Assembly (NCBI GenBank): GCA_049515175.1
Contig: JBEKUI010000286.1
Coordinates: 1 to 5,475, forward strand
Length of the DNA: 5,475 bases
Source of the DNA: JACQNR01 sp049515175
GTDB lineage: Bacteria > Acidobacteriota > Terriglobia > UBA7540
Direction: 5' to 3'
The notes beneath the pieces were generated by a model, which was not told where the DNA came from, did no database searches, and saw only the letters and a list, made by a program, of their open reading frames with translations. The position numbers and the translations under genes were made by a program. Below, one piece after another: positions 1-5,475 of the stretch (positions are counted from its first letter, which is position 1; every line of letters begins with the position of its first letter).

Positions 1-54
1 GAACAGGTCCTCGTTCACCCCGGTCACTTCTACGATTTCACCTCGGACGGCCAT
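1..54 (-). CDS. 5' end of an unidentified gene, cut by the window edge
   Basis: An ATG at 54-52 opens a frame that stays open to the window edge, giving 18 residues that begin MAVRGEIVEVTGVNEDLF. A perfect AAGGAGG lies upstream at 72-66, 11 bases from the ATG; that spacing is slightly long but the match is strong. The visible residues alternate hydrophobic and charged (GEIVEVTGV), as in a beta-strand near the start of a small cytoplasmic domain. This is too little to name a family. The same frame is also open for 31 codons upstream of the ATG, back to a TAA at 150-148, but that stretch contains no ATG, GTG or TTG. The gene runs divergently from the nucleoside hydrolase gene. Confidence 0.55.
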   Translation of the reverse strand, partial: MAVRGEIVEVTGVNEDLF

Positions 55-65
55 CTTGTCGTCAG

Positions 66-72
66 CCTCCTT
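66..72 (-). promoter_or_regulatory. Shine-Dalgarno site of the left-edge gene
   Basis: The minus strand reads AAGGAGG at 72-66, fully complementary to the 16S rRNA tail, 11 bases before the ATG at 54. It is the main evidence that the truncated left-edge frame is a real gene and that its start is this ATG. Confidence 0.6.
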
Positions 73-310
73 CCGCCGCCAGAAGTATTTCGGGAAGGTG
101 TTGCGAAACTGCTGGCGTACGTTTCGAGATGCTGCTGAGGCATCTGGTTAACAAACCGGGAACTCAAATGTCCGATCTGAAACTAACGCCAACGATGATT
201 CTGACTGCCAGAGGGTTCCATGATCTGGCCGCCTGAAGATCTTTCGAGATTCTGAGATATCGTTGCTGTTGGCGCAATTCCGTGCCTTTGCGTGGCGAGC
301 GCCGGCGACG

Positions 311-316
311 AGGAGG
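311..316 (+). promoter_or_regulatory. Shine-Dalgarno site that decides the nucleoside hydrolase start
   Basis: AGGAGG lies 5 bases before the ATG at 322. A GTG at 292 in the same frame would add ten polar, acidic residues (MASAGDEEAV) ahead of the signal peptide and has no comparable site. The ATG at 322 is therefore the better start. Confidence 0.8.
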
Positions 317-321
317 CTGTA

Positions 322-1374
322 ATGAGGAGAGAGTTGCTTCTCACGCTTGTGGCTGGGATGGCGCTCGCGCTTGCGCCGCCGGTTTCTTCTGCCTCCGGCG
401 AGGCGCGCAAAGTCATCATCGACACCGATCCCGGTGCCGACGATGCCATGGCGATCCTGTTGGCGCTGAATTCGCCCGAGCTCGATATCAAAGCCTTGAC
501 CGTCGTGGCCGGGAACGTCGTGGTAGAGCAAGGGCTGGAGAATGCACTCAAGTTGGCGTCACTTACCGGACGATGCGACATTCCTGTAGCGCGTGGGGCA
601 GCGCAACCGCTGGCGCAGAGACTGGTGACGGCGGAGTATTTTCACGGCCAGAACGGGCTAGGAGATGCCGAACTGCCCGCGCCAACCTGCCGCGCCGACG
701 GGCGCTTCGCCTCCGACCTCATCGTCGAGCTCGTGCACCGTTACCCGCATGAGATTACGCTCGTTCCCGTCGGGCCGCTCACCAACATCGCCTTGGCGAT
801 GGCGAAGGACCCCTCCATCGTTCCGCTGGTCAAGGAAGTGGTGTTGATGGGGGGAGCCATCACGGGAGGCAACGCGACCGCGGCCGCCGAGGCGAACATT
901 TACAACGACCCTGAGGCGGCACGTGCCGTTTTCGAGGCCGGCTGGCCGCTGACCATGGTCGGGCTGAACGTGACCCACCAGACGCTCTTCACGCGTGCCG
1001 ACTTGGATCAGCTCGCCCGCACTCGCGGGCCGGAGAATGACTTCGCTGTGAAAGTTCTCACCTTTATGGTCGGCCTGGCGGAAAAGCTGGGCGCGGCGGG
1101 GACTCCCATGCACGATCCCCTCGCCGTCGGCGCCGCCGTCGACCGCAGCCTGATCACCACCCAGGCGATGCGCGTGGACATCGAAACCCGCGGCGAATTT
1201 ACCCGGGGCGAGACCGTTGCCAGCCGCTCGAATTCCTCCGACCATCGGGTTCTGCGTGACGGCCGCTACGTGATCGACCGGATTGAAAAGGTTCCGCCCA
1301 ACGTACGGGTCGCTGTAACCTCCGACGCGGCGCGATTTATCCGCCTTTTCATTTCACGGATCGCGGGCAAGTGA
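322..1374 (+). CDS. Secreted nucleoside hydrolase (inosine-uridine preferring hydrolase family)
   Basis: The 350-residue product belongs to the calcium-dependent nucleoside hydrolases, which split the N-glycosidic bond of ribonucleosides to give free base and ribose. The family's metal-binding signature DTDPGADDA is at residues 34-42. Other family blocks are HGQNGLGD (about 108-115), VGPLTNIALAM (150-160), LMGGAI (175-180), the N-Y-N-D-P-E-A-A segment (192-200) and MHDPLAVG (263-270), which carries the conserved His-Asp pair. No key residue appears missing. The N-terminus is a classic Sec signal: RR, then a leucine/alanine-rich core (LLLTLVAGMALALA), then a small-residue cleavage region near residue 24-25. 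The enzyme probably acts in the periplasm or outside the cell to scavenge nucleosides. Length fits a core of about 310-320 residues plus the signal. Substrate preference (purine, pyrimidine or other) cannot be read here. The gene stands alone, with no transporter or base-salvage gene beside it. Confidence 0.93.
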   Translation: MRRELLLTLVAGMALALAPPVSSASGEARKVIIDTDPGADDAMAILLALNSPELDIKALTVVAGNVVVEQGLENALKLASLTGRCDIPVARGAAQPLAQRLVTAEYFHGQNGLGDAELPAPTCRADGRFASDLIVELVHRYPHEITLVPVGPLTNIALAMAKDPSIVPLVKEVVLMGGAITGGNATAAAEANIYNDPEAARAVFEAGWPLTMVGLNVTHQTLFTRADLDQLARTRGPENDFAVKVLTFMVGLAEKLGAAGTPMHDPLAVGAAVDRSLITTQAMRVDIETRGEFTRGETVASRSNSSDHRVLRDGRYVIDRIEKVPPNVRVAVTSDAARFIRLFISRIAGK

Positions 1375-1385
1375 CGGAGAAGAGA

Positions 1386-1414
1386 AAATGGAAACTGGAA
1401 AATAGAAACTGGGA
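1386..1414 (+). repeat. Two-copy imperfect tandem repeat, 14-15 bases per unit
   Basis: AAATGGAAACTGGA (1386-1399) is followed directly by AAATAGAAACTGGGA (1400-1414), differing by one substitution and one inserted G. It starts 11 bases after the nucleoside hydrolase stop. It is A-rich against GC-rich surroundings and lies between convergent genes. No function is evident from the sequence. Confidence 0.6.
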
Positions 1415-1478
1415 TGCCGCCACGGGGCGTTCTGCACTCGCCCGGGGACGGTAAGTTTCCGCGGGGCGCAGCTCGCGG

Positions 1479-1500
1479 GCCGGCGATTACGGCTTCCGGC
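1479..1500 (-). terminator. Weak hairpin just after the repeat-protein gene
   Basis: GCCGG and CCGGC arms of 5 base pairs enclose a 12-base loop, immediately after the stop codon at 1503-1501 on the minus strand. There is no T-tract, so this is at best a weak or Rho-assisted stop signal. Confidence 0.2.
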
Positions 1501-2295
1501 TCAGTGCTTCTTACCCGGCAGCTTGGGTTTGTTGGCTTCTTCCTTCTGCTTGACACTCTTTACCGCCATGCTCCGGATGACCTCGGGGATGTTCTTATTC
1601 AGCATGATCCCCTTCAGGTCGCGCTCGTTCAGGCGATTGAGCATGGGCAAGGAGGCGTCGATGGGCGTGCGGGGATTGTTAACGAGCTGGCGCATGATTG
1701 CGTAACTCTTCATGAACTTGCGGTTCATGGAGATGAGCCGCAGCACTTCCTCGGTGACGTTCTTCATGGAGGCGATATTCTCGATCTCCATGTCGGAGAG
1801 CTTGGGAGACTGAAGCACGGCACGCGCCACCACTTTGTTGGAATCCCGAATCAGCACCAACCGCTCTTCCTGATTGCCGGTCAGGGCGGTCTTGATTTTC
1901 TGGGCCGTGGTCATCCGCCCGATTTGTTGCAGGAGCGTCTCCCGTTTATTCCCCTCCTCTCCGCCGCCTTCCGGCGCCGCCGCTGGGGGAGCATCTTCGA
2001 CGGCCGGCGCTTCAGAGAACTCGTCCGGCATGGCGGCAAGTCGGCCAGCTGCGAAGTCAAGCACCTCCTGAGACGTGGAGGGACTGGCACAGAGCCTGAC
2101 CCATTCGTCGGACGTCCAGGTGTCCAGCGTGGCATGCGCGGTCTTGCGGATCGCCTCGTCCTTGTCGTCCGTGAGGAAGACCAGGATCGCGGCCTTGTCT
2201 TCTTCAGGAAGCGTAAGCGTCCCTTCCGCGCCCTTGCGGCGGATGACCTCCGGGACGGTGCCCGCGCGAAATGCGTCAATCAGGTGCCCAGGTAT
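1501..2295 (-). CDS. Helical-repeat protein of unknown function, apparent non-canonical (ATA) start
   Basis: I do not recognise a named family. From the first conventional start (GTG at 2064) the product is only 187 residues. However, the same frame is open back to 2394, and the stretch from about 2295 reads as a continuous, protein-like, GC-rich-third-base sequence (for example FRAGTVPEVIRRKGAEG, then KAAILVFLTDDKDEAIRKTA). I therefore place the start at the ATA at 2295-2293, giving 264 residues. That codon lies 7 bases after GAGGG and 10 bases after the rodZ stop. The layout is a helical N-terminal region (1-90), an Ala/Pro/Glu/Gly linker (about 96-117), a helical region with internal repeats (about 119-250) and a lysine-rich tail. 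There is no signal peptide or membrane segment, so it is probably cytoplasmic. The repeats recall HEAT-like or DUF2336-type helical repeats, but only loosely. The gene lies next to and is probably co-translated with rodZ, which suggests a role with the cell-shape or envelope machinery. The gene is confident; the start and function are not. Confidence 0.75.
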   Translation of the reverse strand: MPGHLIDAFRAGTVPEVIRRKGAEGTLTLPEEDKAAILVFLTDDKDEAIRKTAHATLDTWTSDEWVRLCASPSTSQEVLDFAAGRLAAMPDEFSEAPAVEDAPPAAAPEGGGEEGNKRETLLQQIGRMTTAQKIKTALTGNQEERLVLIRDSNKVVARAVLQSPKLSDMEIENIASMKNVTEEVLRLISMNRKFMKSYAIMRQLVNNPRTPIDASLPMLNRLNERDLKGIMLNKNIPEVIRSMAVKSVKQKEEANKPKLPGKKH

Positions 2296-2302
2296 GGTTG
2301 CA

Positions 2303-2307
2303 CCCTC
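2303..2307 (-). promoter_or_regulatory. Ribosome binding site overlapping the rodZ stop codon
   Basis: The minus strand reads TGAGGGTG at 2308-2301. The rodZ stop TGA (2308-2306) overlaps GAGGG, which is 7 bases before the ATA at 2295. This spacing favours the ATA over the in-frame CTG at 2283 or ATT at 2280, both too far away. The overlap suggests that ribosomes finishing rodZ re-initiate on the downstream gene. Confidence 0.5.
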
Positions 2308-3163
2308 AGGGAGAAGATTTCTTAACGTCGTTGCGCGTGAGATGGATGGACTTGACTTCGCCGCGCCGCCCCAGCGGCTGCAAGGTCTCGCCGTTCAGGG
2401 TCAGTACAATTCCCAGCGCATTGCCCGTGGTCACGTCCACCGACTCTCGGGCTCGTACTGACCTCACCTCGCCGACCTCGAAAACTCGTTGCAGGACAGT
2501 CTTGTGATCGGCTTCAACCGCTACCCAGGCCTGTTCCGTCGCGGCAATCTGGAGGATGAGGCCATCCGCGGGCGAAGATGCCGTTGGAGGAGTCTCCTCG
2601 ATTCCGGCGGCCGTCGTCTGGGCGGAAGCTGGCTGGGCCTGACCACTCCCGCTCACCTCGGGGACGGGAGCAGAATCGACCTTCGTGGGCTCGGCAACCG
2701 GAGGAGAACCGGAATTCGATGCCGGCCCGCTCGCTGGATTGGAAGCGGGGGCCGCCGCCGGGGCCGGACTCACCTGCGGTTCGCTGGCCCGTCGCGCGTA
2801 GCGGTGGAGAAGGTACCCACAACCCAAAAGCACGGCGGCCAGCAACAATGCGGCGGCCGGGCCCCTCGCCCGGTTCGGGCGGCTGTTGGGTGTGCTCACC
2901 GTCAGGCGTGACAGGTCGAATTCCGCGCTGGAGGGTACGGCCAAACGATACTCGGCCAGCACCTGATCCTCATCAAGACCCAGGTATTTGGCATAAGTGC
3001 GGATGAAGCTGCGCGTGAAAACGCCCCCAGGAATTTGACCAAACTGCTCGTTTTCCAAGGCCTGGAGGAAACGGACGCTGATCTTGGTGGAGGAGGAAAT
3101 CTCCTGCAGGCTTACACCGCGCATTTCGCGCTCGCGCCGGAGATTTTCGCCGAAGGAGGCCAT
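2306..3163 (-). CDS. rodZ: RodZ-like membrane protein (helix-turn-helix domain plus DUF4115)
   Basis: The 285-residue product has the RodZ architecture. A cytoplasmic helix-turn-helix domain (about 3-72) contains the typical FGENLRREREMRGVSLQEIS and the PGGVFTRSFIRTYAKYLGLD block. A linker precedes one transmembrane helix (about 102-120, AAALLLAAVLLGCGYLL), then a long Ala/Pro/Ser-rich periplasmic spacer (about 130-197). A C-terminal beta-rich DUF4115-type domain follows (about 201-280). In well-studied bacteria RodZ binds the actin-like MreB filament and helps maintain rod shape; that role is family knowledge, not shown here. I chose the ATG at 3163 because homologous sequence begins there. 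The in-frame TTG at 3223 is better read as the -35 box of the promoter. The Shine-Dalgarno site is weak (GCGAG, 3174-3170). The gene is followed after 10 bases by the helical-repeat gene. Other single-pass HTH proteins share this plan, so the symbol is by architecture. Confidence 0.85.
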   Translation of the reverse strand: MASFGENLRREREMRGVSLQEISSSTKISVRFLQALENEQFGQIPGGVFTRSFIRTYAKYLGLDEDQVLAEYRLAVPSSAEFDLSRLTVSTPNSRPNRARGPAAALLLAAVLLGCGYLLHRYARRASEPQVSPAPAAAPASNPASGPASNSGSPPVAEPTKVDSAPVPEVSGSGQAQPASAQTTAAGIEETPPTASSPADGLILQIAATEQAWVAVEADHKTVLQRVFEVGEVRSVRARESVDVTTGNALGIVLTLNGETLQPLGRRGEVKSIHLTRNDVKKSSP

Positions 3164-3193
3164 GGAGGTGCTCGCTGGGATGGTCAGCAGGTG

Positions 3194-3223
3194 ATGATAT
3201 TTCTGCCTCCCAAAAGGTGTCAA
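3194..3223 (-). promoter_or_regulatory. Sigma70-like promoter of the rodZ operon
   Basis: On the minus strand, a perfect TTGACA (3223-3218) is followed after 18 bases by TATCAT (3199-3194), which matches the -10 consensus at five of six positions. The predicted transcript begins near 3187, leaving a leader of about 24 bases before the rodZ ATG at 3163. No experimental support is visible. Confidence 0.65.
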
Positions 3224-3300
3224 ATGGTTTCCCGAGGGGCCCCCCTACCCTACGGCGGCGGTTTTCACACTAGCGCCGATCGGGTAGCTTCAAAAAACTG

Positions 3301-3329
3301 TTGAAAACGTTCTGCCAATGGTTTACAAG
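3301..3329 (+). promoter_or_regulatory. Possible sigma70-like promoter of the cyclase gene
   Basis: TTGAAA (3301-3306, five of six matches) is followed after 17 bases by TACAAG (3324-3329, four of six). The predicted start near 3336 gives a leader of about 34 bases to the ATG at 3370. It is weaker than the divergent rodZ promoter, and a search for such boxes can succeed by chance. Confidence 0.45.
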
Positions 3330-3369
3330 TGAAGGTCTTTGTGGGAGAAGCACAGGTGTTGGGCCCCCT

Positions 3370-4428
3370 ATGGAACCGCACGAGGAAATAGTCGAACTGA
3401 AACGCCAGATCGAGCGGCTCTCGCTCTTTCATGAGATCGGGAAGGCCCTGGCCTCCACCATTGATTTGCAGAAGATTCTCCAGACGGTCATGGAGAAAAT
3501 CAGCGACCTGTTACAGCCCGATACCTGGTCGCTGCTGATGCTCGATGAGGCGGGCAAGGAACTTTATTTCGAGATTGCCATCGGCGCGGGCGCGGACAAG
3601 CTCAAAGACGTCCGGCTCAAGGTGGGGGAAGGTATCGCCGGCTGGGTGGCGCAGAACGGCGAGCCGGTGCTGATCGAGGATGTCAAGCGCGACCCGCGCT
3701 TTACGTCGCGCATCGACGACATTACGCAGATGGACACGCGCTCGGTCGTCTGCGTCCCCATCAAGGGCAAAGAGAAGATTCTGGGCGTCATCGAGCTGGT
3801 AAATTGCCTGGGCCGGGAGAGCTTTCGCAAGTCGGACATCCCCATTCTGAAGAGCCTGGCGGATTACGCCGCCATTGCGCTCGAAAATGCACGCTACATT
3901 CAACGCATTCACGAGCTGACGATTACCGACGACTGCACCGCCCTCTATAACGCCCGGCATCTCAATTTCGTCCTGGATGCCGAGATTTACCGCTCCACCC
4001 GCTACGGTTACGAGTTCTCCGTCATCTTCCTCGACCTCGACCATTTCAAGCAGGTTAACGACACCCACGGGCACCTCGTCGGCTCAAAACTTCTCTGGAT
4101 GATCGGCGACCTCATCAAAAGCCACTTGCGGTTGATCGATTATGCTTTCCGTTACGGCGGGGACGAGTTTGTGGTCCTCCTCCCCCAAACTTCCAAGCAG
4201 AACGCTTTGCAGGTGGTCCGCCGCCTGAAGGTGATGCTTAATGCCAGGGTCTTCTTCCAGGAAGAGGGTTTGAACATCAGCGTAACTTCGAGCTTCGGTG
4301 TGGCGGCGTTTCCGGTGGACGGGCGCTCGCGCCGCGAGCTCCTGCGCATGGCCGACGAGGCCATGTACCTGGTGAAGAACACGACACGCGACAGCATCGC
4401 CCTGGCCGGCGAAGGCATTCGCACGTAG
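3370..4428 (+). CDS. GAF-GGDEF diguanylate cyclase
   Basis: The 352-residue product should make cyclic di-GMP from two GTP. It begins with a short charged helix, then a GAF sensory domain (about 13-175) with the usual VGEGIAGWVAQNGEPVLIED and SVVCVPIKGKEKILGVIELV blocks. The cyclase domain (about 184-345) has FLDLDHFKQVNDTHGH (about 220-235), which holds the first metal aspartate (D222) and the nucleotide-binding N230/D231. It also has an intact GGDEF at 263-267. RLID at 254-257 sits five residues before GGDEF, the position of the RxxD inhibitory I-site, so product feedback is likely. One small oddity is Ser in the usual GH-x-x-GD position (HLVGSKLL). There is no membrane segment or signal peptide, so it is a soluble sensor; the GAF ligand cannot be inferred. 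A TTG at 3301 would add 23 unconserved-looking residues and overlaps the likely -35 box, so the ATG at 3370 is preferred although it lacks a clear Shine-Dalgarno site. The gene is transcribed divergently from rodZ. Confidence 0.92.
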   Translation: MEPHEEIVELKRQIERLSLFHEIGKALASTIDLQKILQTVMEKISDLLQPDTWSLLMLDEAGKELYFEIAIGAGADKLKDVRLKVGEGIAGWVAQNGEPVLIEDVKRDPRFTSRIDDITQMDTRSVVCVPIKGKEKILGVIELVNCLGRESFRKSDIPILKSLADYAAIALENARYIQRIHELTITDDCTALYNARHLNFVLDAEIYRSTRYGYEFSVIFLDLDHFKQVNDTHGHLVGSKLLWMIGDLIKSHLRLIDYAFRYGGDEFVVLLPQTSKQNALQVVRRLKVMLNARVFFQEEGLNISVTSSFGVAAFPVDGRSRRELLRMADEAMYLVKNTTRDSIALAGEGIRT

Positions 4429-4517
4429 CTCCCGCCGCCGTCCTCTTTCCCCACCACGAATTCCGCTTTTCTGAGGATTCTGCTCTGTGCTCGGCGCCTT
4501 GCCCGTGCGCTGGCGCG

Positions 4518-5471
4518 CTAGAGGGACTCTGCCTTCGCCACCACTTTCAAGAACCCCTCGATGGACCGGCGAGTGGTCTGCTCATGACTCATTCCGGGCG
4601 CCTCAAACTCGCATTCGAGTGAAATCGTTTCCTGGTAGCCGTCGCGGAGCAGCGCACGGAGCTGCCCGGCTAGATCGATCTGCCCCAGGTCGGCAAAAGT
4701 CTCGCGGCATTTTTCAAATCCTGCCTCACAGGCGACGCCCTTCACGTGCACATGCCAGATGCGCTTAGGATCAAGCAAGGCGTAGCCGTCCGGGAAGGAG
4801 ACTTCGCCGTACCAGTATCCGTTGCCCACGTCCCAGTTCGCACCCACGTTCACGGCCTTGAGCCTGTTCAGGAGCCGCGCCAACTCGCGCGCCGTACCCA
4901 CGTTGCACGAACCCTCGTTTTCGATCACCAGCCGCATGCCGCCCTGGCGGGCCAGCTCGGCGGCCTTTTCCATCTCCTCTACGACTTGCCCTTCGATGGC
5001 CGCGTAGTCCGCGACGCGCCAGAAGGTGAAACCTCGCAGCTTGTCGGTGCCCCACGCGTGGGCGCGGTCCATGGCGCGCTTAAGCAGGTCCATCTGTTTC
5101 GCGTAGGGAAAAATATCCTTCTCCTGGACGATAATCCTGGTTCCCGGCAAAGTGCATTTGAAAAGCGCGGTATCGACCGCCGCGACATTGATCTCGTGTT
5201 TTCCAAGCAATTCTTTGATGCGCCGGATTTGCGCGGGACTCGCCTCGGTGTTATAGATTCCCCAGACGTTACGAATCTCCACCCAGCCGAGGCCGTAGCT
5301 TTTCAGGATCTTGAGAGCTACTTCGAAATCCTCCGAGATGCCGTCGCTGATTGCGCCCAGCTTGAAGCGGGACGCGCTTGCCCTGGCCCAGCCCCGTGCA
5401 GGACTGAGACCCTCCGCCAGCCAGGCTCCACCCATCGTCTTCAGCAAGTCTCTCCGACTAATCCAGGTCAC
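4518..5471 (-). CDS. Tat-exported sugar phosphate isomerase/epimerase-like TIM-barrel protein (start at window edge)
   Basis: From the GTG at 5471 the product is 317 residues and resembles the xylose isomerase-like TIM-barrel (AP endonuclease 2) superfamily. It opens with SRRDLLK (residues 5-11), a twin-arginine signal, then a modest hydrophobic stretch and an ARA cleavage-like site near 29-31. This predicts folded export to the periplasm, probably with a bound metal. Barrel landmarks are FKLGAISDGISEDFEVAL (36-53), LGWVEIRNVWG (61-71), LVIENEG (181-187), NWDVGNGYW (212-220), WHVHVKG (239-245) and ISLECEF (283-289). Likely metal ligands are E184, D214, H240 or H242, and E286 or E288. The true substrate is unknown; members include isomerases, epimerases and uncharacterised sugar-acid enzymes. 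The frame is still open at the window edge and only four bases lie upstream of the GTG, so the start may be further right. It converges on the cyclase gene. Confidence 0.85.
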   Translation of the reverse strand: MTWISRRDLLKTMGGAWLAEGLSPARGWARASASRFKLGAISDGISEDFEVALKILKSYGLGWVEIRNVWGIYNTEASPAQIRRIKELLGKHEINVAAVDTALFKCTLPGTRIIVQEKDIFPYAKQMDLLKRAMDRAHAWGTDKLRGFTFWRVADYAAIEGQVVEEMEKAAELARQGGMRLVIENEGSCNVGTARELARLLNRLKAVNVGANWDVGNGYWYGEVSFPDGYALLDPKRIWHVHVKGVACEAGFEKCRETFADLGQIDLAGQLRALLRDGYQETISLECEFEAPGMSHEQTTRRSIEGFLKVVAKAESL

Positions 5472-5475
5472 GGTT

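Noticed and set aside
122..250. TTTCGAGAT occurring twice (122-130 and 242-250)
   Set aside because: Nine bases, with only loosely similar flanks; no symmetry or spacing that points to an operator.
55..321. Promoter for the nucleoside hydrolase or left-edge gene
   Set aside because: I scanned both strands and found only poor -35/-10 pairs, for example TTAACA (148-153) with TCCGAT (171-176); none is better than chance.
1425..1443. Hairpin GGGCG/CGCCC with a 9-base loop downstream of the nucleoside hydrolase gene
   Set aside because: Only five base pairs and no T-tract; such stems are common by chance in GC-rich DNA.
1911..2279. A 122-codon minus-strand frame starting at TTG, which might suggest a separate gene or a frameshift
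   Set aside because: It is rich in Arg, Ser and Pro in the manner of an out-of-frame translation. The neighbouring frame reads continuously through the same region without needing a frameshift.
1414..2325. A 303-codon plus-strand open frame
   Set aside because: It lies antisense to the helical-repeat gene, has no domain-like pattern and no good ribosome site; GC-rich coding DNA often produces such long shadows.
3223..3371. Similar pieces ATGGTTT and GGGCCCCCTA-like runs occurring twice in the rodZ-cyclase spacer
   Set aside because: The pieces are short and differently spaced in the two places, so a duplicated element is not supported.
4494..4516. Hairpin GCGCC/GGCGC with a 13-base loop between the cyclase and isomerase-like genes
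   Set aside because: Short stem, long loop and no T-tract; not a convincing terminator.

Overview
The window looks like ordinary chromosomal DNA from a GC-rich, Gram-negative-type bacterium. It combines an exported hydrolase, a RodZ-type cell-shape protein, a Tat-exported sugar isomerase-like protein and a GAF-GGDEF diguanylate cyclase. Gene content and codon style are compatible with Acidobacteriota, but that assignment is an impression rather than a demonstration. I see no phage, insertion sequence, CRISPR array or RNA gene.

Layout, left to right. Positions 1-54 hold the first 18 codons of a minus-strand gene that leaves the window; it is preceded by a perfect AAGGAGG. Positions 55-321 are noncoding, with no promoter I can defend. 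Positions 322-1374 (+) encode a secreted inosine-uridine-type nucleoside hydrolase. Positions 1375-1500 separate convergent genes and hold a short tandem repeat and weak hairpins. Positions 1501-2295 (-) encode a helical-repeat protein of unknown function. Its coding frame extends well upstream of any ATG, GTG or TTG, so it appears to start at a non-canonical codon. Positions 2306-3163 (-) encode a RodZ-like membrane protein directly upstream of it; the two form a tight operon. Positions 3164-3369 are a divergent promoter region. Positions 3370-4428 (+) encode a GAF-GGDEF diguanylate cyclase with an intact active site and a product-inhibition (I-site) motif. Positions 4429-4517 are a short convergent gap with no convincing terminator. 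Positions 4518-5471 (-) encode a TIM-barrel sugar phosphate isomerase/epimerase-like protein with a twin-arginine signal; its start lies at the window edge and may be beyond it.

How the genes relate. The clearest unit is rodZ plus the helical-repeat gene, read from one strong sigma70-like promoter whose -35 box (TTGACA) sits where a longer RodZ reading frame would begin. The cyclase is transcribed divergently from the same intergenic region. This suggests, without proving, a link between cell-shape machinery and c-di-GMP signalling. The nucleoside hydrolase and the isomerase-like protein are probably independent envelope or periplasmic enzymes. I found no compelling new defence or mobile system. 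The most unusual signals are the missing canonical start codon and the internal repeats in the RodZ partner protein.
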